From: Streptosporangiaceae bacterium
GTDB lineage: Bacteria > Actinomycetota > Actinomycetes > Streptosporangiales > Streptosporangiaceae
DNA length: 5,954 bases
Assembly: GCA_030050125.1 (NCBI GenBank)
Contig: JASIJN010000310.1
Location: 1 to 5,954 of the forward strand
Direction of reading: 5' to 3'
Shown in pieces: positions 1 through 5,503 of the stretch (the first letter of the stretch is position 1; every line of letters starts with the position of its first letter). A program made the translations under genes and the position numbers. Under the pieces are notes generated by a model, which made no database searches, was not told the DNA's origin, and saw only the letters and a program-made list of their open reading frames with translations.

Positions 1-2
1 AT

Positions 3-677
3 CATTCGATCTACAAGACCGGGGCCAAGGAGATCGCCGCCCAGGACGGGACCAGCATCACGTTCATGGCCAAGCCGAACGAGCGCGAGGGCAACTCCTG
101 CCACATCCACCTGTCGCTGCGCGGCGAGGACGGCAGCCCGGTCCTGGCGGGCGACGACCCGCACGGCCTGTCCCAGGCGGGCGAGCAGTTCCTGGCCGGC
201 CAGCTCGCCGCGATGCGGGAGCTCACCCTCTGGTACGCGCCCAACATCAACTCCTACAAACGCTACGTCCCGGGCAGCTTCGCGCCCACCTCGGTCCGCT
301 GGGGCCCCGACAACCGGACCTGTGCGCTGCGCCTGGTCGGGCACGAATCCTCGCTGCGCGCGGAGAACCGCGTCCCCGGCGGCGACGTGAACCCCTACCT
401 GGCCGTGGCCGCGATGATCGCCGCCGGCCTGCACGGCATCGACAACGAGCTGCCCCTCGAGCCAGCGGTCGACGGCAACGCCTACCTGGACACCGCGGCC
501 CGGGTGCCGCACACCCTGCGCGACGCGCTCGAGCTTTGGGAAAAGAGCGACCTGGCCCGCCAGGCGTTCGGCGCGGACGTCGTCGAGCACTACGCCAACT
601 ACGCCCGCGTCGAGCTGGCCGCCTACGACGCGGCCGTGACCGACTGGGAACTGCGCCGCTGCTTCGAGCGTCTCTAG
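3..677 (+). CDS. Glutamine synthetase-like gamma-glutamyl-amine ligase, 5'-truncated
   Basis: Partial gene: the frame is open from the window edge and 224 residues remain, roughly the C-terminal half of a ~450-residue glutamine synthetase. Family enzymes use ATP to join glutamate, through its gamma-carboxyl, to ammonia or an amine in the cytoplasm. Visible motifs are FMAKPNEREGNSCHIHLSL (the active-site histidine strand), then KRYVPGSFAPTSVRWGPDNR (nucleotide and phosphate loop with arginines) and RAENRVPGGDVNPYLA, the family's final glutamate/arginine motif. The NLYDLP adenylylation-site motif of housekeeping GlnA is absent. That fits the GlnA3/GlnA4 or PuuA-like branch, which glutamylates polyamines or ethanolamine in Streptomyces (established for GlnA3 and GlnA4). 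The gene ends 33 bases before an aldehyde dehydrogenase, and a PuuD-like hydrolase lies further on, so amine use is more likely than ammonia assimilation. The family is certain; the substrate is inferred and the start lies outside the window. Confidence 0.93.
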   Translation, partial: HSIYKTGAKEIAAQDGTSITFMAKPNEREGNSCHIHLSLRGEDGSPVLAGDDPHGLSQAGEQFLAGQLAAMRELTLWYAPNINSYKRYVPGSFAPTSVRWGPDNRTCALRLVGHESSLRAENRVPGGDVNPYLAVAAMIAAGLHGIDNELPLEPAVDGNAYLDTAARVPHTLRDALELWEKSDLARQAFGADVVEHYANYARVELAAYDAAVTDWELRRCFERL

Positions 678-710
678 GACCGCGCGCCTTCGTCGAGGGG
701 GAGTTCAGGC

Positions 711-2072
711 ATGTCTGAGTTCACGGTGCTGAACCCGGCCACCGAGCAGCCGGTGACGACGCTGACCCAGTCCACCGCCGAGGACACCGACGCGGCGATC
801 AGCCGGGCAGCCGCGGCCCAGGACGGCTGGCGTGCCGTGGCTCCCGGGGACCGGGCCGCCCTGCTGCGCCGGTTCGCGGCCGCGGTGGACGCGCACCTCG
901 GCGAGCTGGCGGGACTGGAGGTGGCCGGGTCGGGGCATCCGGTCGGCCAGGCCCGCTGGGAGGCGGGGCAGGTCCGCGACGTGCTGCTCTACTACTCCGC
1001 GGCGCCCGAACGGCTGATCGGCCAGCAGATCCCGGTGGCCGGCGGCCTGAACGTGACCTTCCACGAGCCGGTCGGCGTGGTCGGCCTGATCGTGCCGTGG
1101 AACTTCCCGATGCCGATCCTGGCCTGGGGCATGGCGCCCGCCCTGGCCGCCGGGAACACCGTGATCGCCAAGCCGGCCGAGCTGACCCCGCTGACCGCGA
1201 TCAGGATCGGCGAGCTGGCCGCGGAGGCCGGCCTGCCGGACGGGGTGTTCCAGGTGCTGCCGGGCAAGGGCAGCGTGGTCGGGCAGCGGCTTGTCGACCA
1301 CCCGGCGGTGCGCAAGATCGTCTTTACCGGCTCCACCGAGGTCGGCCGGCAGATCATGGCCGGCTGCGCGGCCCAGGTCAAACGGCTCACGCTGGAACTC
1401 GGCGGCAAGAGCGCCAACATCGTGCTCGCCGACGCGGACCTGGAGCGGGCCGCCGCGACCGCGCCGTACGCGGTGTTCGACAACGCCGGGCAGGACTGCT
1501 GCGCACGGTCCCGGATCCTGGTGCAGCGCCGCGTGCTCGACCGGTTCATGGAGCTGTTCGAGCCCGCGGTCAAGGGCGTGGCGGTCGGCGACCCGGCGCT
1601 GGCCGGCACCGAGATGGGCCCGCTGATCTCCGCGGCGCACCGGGCGCACGTCGCGTCCTACGTGCCCGAGGGGGCCCCGGTGGCGTTTCGCGGCAGCGCG
1701 CCGGACGGCCCCGGCTTCTGGTTCCCGCCGACCGTGCTCGCGCCGGTCGGGGCGGACGACCCGGCCTACACCGAGGAGGTGTTCGGCCCGGTGGTCACGG
1801 TCACGCCGTTCGAGGACGAGGCCGAGGCGATCGCGATCGCCAACGACACGAACTACGGCCTGTCCGGCTCCATCTGGACCCGCGACGTGGGCCGGGCGAT
1901 CCGGGTGGCCCGGGCGGTGGAGAGCGGGAACCTGTCGGTGAACTCGCACTCCAGCGTCCGGTACTGGACCCCGTTCGGCGGGTTCAAACAGTCGGGGCTG
2001 GGCCGGGAACTGGGGCCCGACGCGCCGGACGCGTTCACCGAGACCAAGAACGTCTTCATCGCCACGGATTGA
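711..2072 (+). CDS. NAD(P)-dependent aldehyde dehydrogenase
   Basis: A complete 453-residue member of the aldehyde dehydrogenase superfamily, which oxidises an aldehyde to a carboxylate in the cytoplasm. The ATG at 711 follows a strong Shine-Dalgarno sequence, GAGGGGGAG at 695-703, with 7 bases between. Catalytic residues are all present: Asn131 in PWNFP, Lys154 in KPAE, the cofactor loop FTGSTEVGR at 205-213, the general base Glu229 in LELGGKS, the nucleophile Cys263 in GQDCCA (34 residues after the glutamate, as in the family), and Glu356 in EEVFGP. The protein is somewhat shorter than the usual 475-500 residues, mainly in loops; no motif is lost. In this operon it probably oxidises a gamma-glutamylated amino-aldehyde, the PuuC-like step, but the family is broad and the substrate cannot be read from sequence. 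It begins 33 bases after the ligase gene, with no visible promoter between them. Confidence 0.95.
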   Translation: MSEFTVLNPATEQPVTTLTQSTAEDTDAAISRAAAAQDGWRAVAPGDRAALLRRFAAAVDAHLGELAGLEVAGSGHPVGQARWEAGQVRDVLLYYSAAPERLIGQQIPVAGGLNVTFHEPVGVVGLIVPWNFPMPILAWGMAPALAAGNTVIAKPAELTPLTAIRIGELAAEAGLPDGVFQVLPGKGSVVGQRLVDHPAVRKIVFTGSTEVGRQIMAGCAAQVKRLTLELGGKSANIVLADADLERAAATAPYAVFDNAGQDCCARSRILVQRRVLDRFMELFEPAVKGVAVGDPALAGTEMGPLISAAHRAHVASYVPEGAPVAFRGSAPDGPGFWFPPTVLAPVGADDPAYTEEVFGPVVTVTPFEDEAEAIAIANDTNYGLSGSIWTRDVGRAIRVARAVESGNLSVNSHSSVRYWTPFGGFKQSGLGRELGPDAPDAFTETKNVFIATD

Positions 2073-2104
2073 GCGGCGGGAAATACGGAGTGAGTGTGAG
2101 CAAC

Positions 2105-2110
2105 GAGGAG
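2105..2110 (+). promoter_or_regulatory. Ribosome binding site deciding the SDR start
   Basis: GAGGAG lies 9 bases before the ATG at 2120. Two in-frame upstream GTG codons (2090 and 2096) would add 10 or 8 residues, but their upstream sequences (GGCGGG and CGGAG) are weaker. The ATG also places the Rossmann-fold strand at the usual distance from the N-terminus, so it is preferred. Confidence 0.6.
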
Positions 2111-2119
2111 AGCCCGGCC

Positions 2120-2884
2120 ATGCGGCGCCTGCAGGACCGGGTCGCGGTCATCACCGGAGCGGGCAGCGGGATCGGCCTGGCCAGCGCGCGCAGGCTCGCG
2201 GCCGAGGGCGCGACGGTCGTGGCGGTCGACATCGACGAGGCGGCGGGAAAGGCCGCGGCCGAGCAGACCGGCGGCACGTTCATCGCGGCCGACGTGTCGA
2301 ACGAGGACGATGTGCAGCGGCTGTATGAGTCGGTGGCGGGCCGGCATGGCCGGGTAGACGTCGCGTTCAATAATGCGGGTATTTCTCCGCCGGAGGACGG
2401 CTCGATCCTGTCGACCGACCTCGACACCTGGCGCCGGGTTCAGGAGGTCAACCTGGCCTCGGTCTACCTGTGCTGCAAGCACGTGATCCCGTACATGCGG
2501 CGCCAGGGCAAGGGCTCGATCATCAACACCGCGTCGTTCGTCGCGGTGCTCGGCGCGGCGACCTCGCAGATCTCCTACACCGCGTCCAAGGGCGGGGTCC
2601 TGGCCATGACCCGTGAGCTCGGCGTCCAGTTCGCCCGGGAGGGGATCCGGGTCAACGCGCTGTGCCCGGGCCCGGTGAACACGCCGCTGCTGCGCGAGCT
2701 GTACGCCAAGGACCCCGAGCGGGCGGCCCGGCGGCTGGTGCACATCCCGCTCGGCCGGTTCGCCGAGCCGCAGGAGATCGCCGCGGCGGTAGCATTCCTG
2801 GCCAGCGACGACGCGTCGTTCATCACCGCGTCGGAGTTCCTGGTCGACGGCGGGATCTCCGGCGCGTACGTGACGCCCTTGTGA
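2120..2884 (+). CDS. Short-chain dehydrogenase/reductase (classical SDR)
   Basis: A 254-residue classical SDR, the normal length for the family, predicted to be a cytoplasmic NAD(H)-dependent oxidoreductase acting on an alcohol/carbonyl pair. Visible elements are the cofactor motif TGAGSGIG at 12-19, Asp37 at the end of beta-2 (usually read as a preference for NAD over NADP), NNAG at 84-87, and the catalytic set Asn111, Ser139, Tyr153 and Lys157 (YTASK). The PGPVNTPL segment and the C-terminal LVDGGISGAY are typical. Automatic pipelines often call such proteins 3-oxoacyl-ACP reductase, but nothing here links it to fatty-acid synthesis. Its place between the aldehyde dehydrogenase and the gamma-glutamyl hydrolase suggests it oxidises a gamma-glutamylated alcohol to the aldehyde. 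Codons 64-89 are unusually rich in A/T endings compared with the rest of the gene. The family is certain; the role is inferred. Confidence 0.93.
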   Translation: MRRLQDRVAVITGAGSGIGLASARRLAAEGATVVAVDIDEAAGKAAAEQTGGTFIAADVSNEDDVQRLYESVAGRHGRVDVAFNNAGISPPEDGSILSTDLDTWRRVQEVNLASVYLCCKHVIPYMRRQGKGSIINTASFVAVLGAATSQISYTASKGGVLAMTRELGVQFAREGIRVNALCPGPVNTPLLRELYAKDPERAARRLVHIPLGRFAEPQEIAAAVAFLASDDASFITASEFLVDGGISGAYVTPL

Positions 2885-2909
2885 CCGGCTGGGACGGGAA
2901 GGTTGTTCG

Positions 2910-3659
2910 ATGGCTGACGGTGTGAACACCCCGCTGATCGGGATCAGCGCGTACTCCGAGCAGGCGCGCTGGCGCGTCTGGGATGCTCAGGCCGTCCTGC
3001 TTCCGCGGCCCTACACCGACCGGGTGTCGCAGGCGGGCGGCATCCCGGTGCTGCTGCCGCCGGTGCCCGGCATCGCCGAAGCGGTCGGCCGGCTGGACGG
3101 GCTGATCCTGTCCGGCGGCGGGGACATCGACCCGGCCCGGTACCACGCGCAGCCCGCGCCGCAGACCGGCAGCGTGCGCGAGGATCGTGACACGGCGGAG
3201 TTCGCGTTGCTCGCCGCCGCGATGTCGCGGCGCCTGCCGGTGCTCGGGATCTGCCGCGGGCTCCAGGTCATCAACGTGGCCAGGGGCGGCAGCCTGCACC
3301 AGCACCTGCCGGACGCGGTCGGCCACGACGGGCACGCCCCGGTGCCCGGGGCGTACGGAGCGCACCCGGTGCACGTCGCCCACGGCAGCCGGCTCGCCGC
3401 GATCCTCGGCCACGACGAGGTCGACGTCCCGATCAGCACGCCCACCCACCATCACCAGGCGGCGGACCGGCTCGGCGACGGGCTGACCGCGACCGCCTGG
3501 GCGACCGACGGCACCATCGAGGCCTTCGAGCTGGACCCCGACGTGAGCCCGTTCGTGCTGGCCGTCCAGTGGCATCCCGAGGCGGGCGACGACCCGAGCC
3601 TGTTCCGCGCCCTGGTCGCCGCCGCGCGTGACCGGTCCGCGGCCACCGCCCTCGCGTAA
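2910..3659 (+). CDS. PuuD-like gamma-glutamyl hydrolase (class-I GATase fold, peptidase C26)
   Basis: A 249-residue cytoplasmic hydrolase of the gamma-glutamyl-gamma-aminobutyrate hydrolase family, close to the usual ~250 residues. It is expected to cut the gamma-glutamyl amide bond and release glutamate plus the freed amine-containing acid. The catalytic triad is visible: Cys115 in the nucleophile elbow LGICRG, His222 in VQWHPE and Glu224. GGGDIDP at 69-75 and QVINVARGGSLHQHLPD after the nucleophile are family hallmarks, as is the HHHQAADRLGDGL stretch near 180-192. The ATG at 2910 has GGGAAGG at 2896-2902, 7 bases upstream. The gene starts 25 bases after the SDR stop and closes the operon, as the last step of a gamma-glutamylation pathway. 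The released product would be GABA if the amine were putrescine, or glycine if it were ethanolamine; the sequence does not decide this. Confidence 0.93.
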   Translation: MADGVNTPLIGISAYSEQARWRVWDAQAVLLPRPYTDRVSQAGGIPVLLPPVPGIAEAVGRLDGLILSGGGDIDPARYHAQPAPQTGSVREDRDTAEFALLAAAMSRRLPVLGICRGLQVINVARGGSLHQHLPDAVGHDGHAPVPGAYGAHPVHVAHGSRLAAILGHDEVDVPISTPTHHHQAADRLGDGLTATAWATDGTIEAFELDPDVSPFVLAVQWHPEAGDDPSLFRALVAAARDRSAATALA

Positions 3660-3666
3660 CCCCCGG

Positions 3667-3682
3667 CCCGGCGAGCGCCGGG
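3667..3682 (+). terminator. Possible terminator hairpin after the hydrolase gene
   Basis: CCCGGC and GCCGGG form a perfect 6-bp stem around a GAGC loop, 7 bases after the hydrolase stop codon. There is no T-run, so this would be a GC-rich hairpin without a U-tract, as often proposed in actinomycetes. The position between a finished operon and a new promoter supports termination. With this base composition a short chance hairpin is also possible. Confidence 0.4.
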
Positions 3683-3688
3683 TGGCCG

Positions 3689-3694
3689 TAGACT
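3689..3694 (+). promoter_or_regulatory. -10 promoter element for a leaderless ABC operon mRNA
   Basis: TAGACT matches the actinobacterial -10 pattern TANNNT. Its last base is 7 bases before the GTG at 3702, so transcription would begin at or within a couple of bases of the start codon. No Shine-Dalgarno sequence precedes that GTG, which agrees with a leaderless transcript. No convincing -35 hexamer is seen 17-19 bases upstream, where the DNA is nearly pure G/C. Confidence 0.5.
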
Positions 3695-3701
3695 CGCGTG
3701 C

Positions 3702-4628
3702 GTGTGTTCCCCTCCGGCCGTGGAGATCAGCGGCCTGGTCAAGCACTATGGCCGTACCGTCGCGGTGGCCGGCCTGTCGCTGCGGGCTGAGCGTTCGCAG
3801 GTGACGGCGATCCTGGGGCCGAACGGAGCGGGGAAGACCACCACGATCGAGATCTGCGAGGGCTACCGGCGGCCGGACGAGGGCACGGTGCGCGTGCTCG
3901 GCCTGGACCCGGTCAAGGACTCGGGCCGGCTGCGGCCGAGGGTCGGCGTGATGCTGCAGTCCGGCGGGATCCCGACCGCGGCCAGGGCCGGCGAGTACCT
4001 GCGGGTCATGGCCCGGTTCCACGCCAACCCGATCGACCCGGCGCTGCTGCTCGACCGGCTCGGCCTCACCGGCTGCGCCCGCACCCCGTTCCGGCGGCTG
4101 TCCGGCGGCCAGCAGCAGCGGCTGTCGCTCGCCGCGGCGGTGATCGGCCGTCCCGAGCTGGTGTTCCTCGACGAGCCCACCGCCGGGCTCGACCCTCAGG
4201 CCAGGCACGCCACCTGGAGCCTGATCAGCGGCCTGCGGGCGGCGGGCGCTGGCGTCATCCTGACCACTCACTACATGGAGGAGGCGGAACGCCTGGCCGA
4301 CCGGGTGGTCGTGGTCGATCACGGGAGCCTGGTCGCGGAGGGAACCCCGGCCGAGCTCACCGGCACCGCGGGCCAGCTCAGGTTCCGGGCCGAGCCCGGC
4401 CTTGACACCGACAGCCTGGTCGCCGCGCTGCCGCCGGGCAGCGCGGCCAAGGAGTCGCCGGCCGGCTATTACGTGGTCGAGGTGCACGACCGGGTCGATC
4501 CCAGGCTGCTCGCCGCGGTCACCGCGTGGTGCGCCGAGCACGGCGTGCTCGCGCAGAACCTGCGGATCGAGAGCCGGACGCTGGAAGACGTGTTCCTCGA
4601 GCTGACCGGGCGGGAGCTGCGATCGTGA
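3702..4628 (+). CDS. ABC exporter ATP-binding protein (DrrA/CcmA-like)
   Basis: A 308-residue nucleotide-binding subunit that would power a membrane exporter from the cytoplasmic face. All ATPase motifs are intact: Walker A GPNGAGKTT at 39-47, Q-loop Gln86, signature LSGGQQQR at 133-140, Walker B LVFLDEP at 153-159 with catalytic Glu158, D-loop AGLDP at 161-165 and H-loop His190. A C-terminal extension of about 85 residues ends in TLEDVFLELTGRELR, typical of drug-export ATPases of the DrrA class. The GTG at 3702 is chosen because a TAGACT -10 element ends 7 bases upstream; the in-frame GTG at 3720 is less likely. It overlaps the permease gene by 4 bases, so the two are probably translationally coupled. 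In length and sequence style it resembles the actinobacterial pair Rv1458c/Rv1457c (from memory). The substrate is unknown; a drug-export label would rest only on family membership. Confidence 0.93.
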   Translation: MCSPPAVEISGLVKHYGRTVAVAGLSLRAERSQVTAILGPNGAGKTTTIEICEGYRRPDEGTVRVLGLDPVKDSGRLRPRVGVMLQSGGIPTAARAGEYLRVMARFHANPIDPALLLDRLGLTGCARTPFRRLSGGQQQRLSLAAAVIGRPELVFLDEPTAGLDPQARHATWSLISGLRAAGAGVILTTHYMEEAERLADRVVVVDHGSLVAEGTPAELTGTAGQLRFRAEPGLDTDSLVAALPPGSAAKESPAGYYVVEVHDRVDPRLLAAVTAWCAEHGVLAQNLRIESRTLEDVFLELTGRELRS

Positions 4629-5419
4629 CCGAGATCACGCAGATCACACAGGAGTGGCCGGCCCCGGCCCCCGGCGCGGCGCCGCCGCCGCGGATGATCG
4701 GCGCGCAGGCCGGCCTCGAGCTGCGCACCCTGCTGCGCAACGGCGAGCAGCTGGTGCTGACCGTGATCATCCCGGTGCTGCTGCTGGCCGCGTTCAGCCA
4801 GGAGAACCTGGTCAGCTACGGGCCGGGCCCGCGGATCGACTTCCTGGCCCCGGGCATCCTGGCGCTGGCCGTGCTGTCCACCGCGTTCACCAGCCAGGCG
4901 ATCGCGACCGGGTTCGAGCGCCGGTACGGGGTGCTCAAGCGGCTGGGCGCCACGCCGCTGTCGCGGCGCGGGCTGATCGCCGCCAAGACGCTCACCGTGC
5001 TGGCCATCGAGTTGCTGCAGTCGGTCCTGATCGTGGTGGTGGCGCTGGCGCTCGGCTGGAGCCCGCGCGGCGGCCCGGCCGCGGTCGCCTGGTCGGCGCT
5101 GCTGATGATCGCGGGGACCGCGGCGTTCAGCGGCCTCGCCCTGCTGCTGGCCGGCACGCTGCGCGCGGAGGCCACGCTGGCCGCCGCGAACCTGGTGTAC
5201 CTGGTGCTGCTCGGGATCGGCGGCGTGCTGTTCCCGCTGACGAAGTTCCCGGCCGGCGCGCGGCCGGCGCTGAAGCTGCTGCCGTCGGGCGCGCTGTCCG
5301 ACGGGCTGCGGTCGGTGCTGCAGCACGGCACCGGGCTGCCCGCCCGCGACCTGGCGGTGCTGCTGATCTGGGCCGTGGCCGGGATCGCGCTCGCCGCGCG
5401 GTTCTTCCGCTGGGAGTGA
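4625..5419 (+). CDS. ABC-2 type transporter permease
   Basis: A 264-residue integral membrane subunit that pairs with the preceding ATPase. About six hydrophobic segments are visible, near residues 43-58, 73-93, 123-143, 153-178, 183-205 and 243-259, as expected for an ABC-2 permease. Conserved-looking stretches are LLRNGEQLVLTVIIPVLLL at the first helix, FERRYGVLKRLGATPLSRRG in the cytoplasmic coupling loop and the terminal RFFRWE. The GTG at 4625 overlaps the ATPase stop as GTGA and has GGGAG at 4612-4616, 8 bases before it. The alternative Met24 (ATG at 4694) has no ribosome binding site. The N-terminus includes a small duplication (ITQITQ) and a proline/alanine-rich stretch before the first helix. 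It resembles permeases that, from memory, lie beside COX15/CtaA and suf genes in actinobacteria. The substrate is unknown. Confidence 0.92.
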   Translation: MTEITQITQEWPAPAPGAAPPPRMIGAQAGLELRTLLRNGEQLVLTVIIPVLLLAAFSQENLVSYGPGPRIDFLAPGILALAVLSTAFTSQAIATGFERRYGVLKRLGATPLSRRGLIAAKTLTVLAIELLQSVLIVVVALALGWSPRGGPAAVAWSALLMIAGTAAFSGLALLLAGTLRAEATLAAANLVYLVLLGIGGVLFPLTKFPAGARPALKLLPSGALSDGLRSVLQHGTGLPARDLAVLLIWAVAGIALAARFFRWE

Positions 5420-5503
5420 CGGGAGCCCGCGGTCACTGCCACACGCTCCCGGTCGCTGCGGCGTTCCGCCGGGCCGTTCGCCGCCGTTCCCCCTTCGGCG
5501 TTC
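5420..5503 (+). other. In-frame, coding-like leader of the EamA gene with no standard start codon
   Basis: These 28 codons continue in the transporter's frame back to the permease TGA and contain no ATG, GTG or TTG. The last residues, GPFAAVPPSAF, read like the short pre-helix tail of EamA proteins, so the true protein probably starts within this stretch. GGGAG at 5421-5425 points to codon 5432, which is GTC; a start there would give a tail beginning VTATRSRSLRRSAG. CTG at 5456 is the only other near-start codon noted. A frame-1 GTG at 5416, overlapping the permease stop, would reach the same protein only through a one-base frameshift. The frames differ little in G/C-ending codons, so composition does not decide between them. 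Confidence 0.5.
5421..5425 (+). promoter_or_regulatory. Shine-Dalgarno-like GGGAG upstream of the EamA frame
   Basis: GGGAG directly follows the permease stop. It is 6 bases before codon 5432 (GTC), ideal spacing for initiation at a codon that is not a standard start. It is too far from the GTG at 5504 (78 bases between) to serve it. Chance occurrence in G-rich DNA is possible. Confidence 0.3.

Noticed and set aside
705..1949. Long minus-strand open frame opposite the aldehyde dehydrogenase
   Set aside because: Its product is an arginine/histidine/glycine-rich low-complexity string with no recognisable domain. Such antisense frames are expected opposite GC-rich genes.
2090..2119. Upstream GTG starts (2090, 2096) for the SDR
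   Set aside because: They have weaker ribosome binding sites and would add an unusual acidic N-terminal tail ahead of the Rossmann fold.
1097..2884. A 595-residue fusion of an unknown N-terminal region to the SDR
   Set aside because: The N-terminal ~340 residues are an out-of-frame reading of the aldehyde dehydrogenase. The SDR has its own ATG and ribosome binding site at 2120.
2823..4541. 572-codon minus-strand open frame across the hydrolase and ATPase genes
   Set aside because: It crosses two well-supported genes and their intergenic hairpin, and its translation is repetitive and motif-free. It is a codon-bias shadow.
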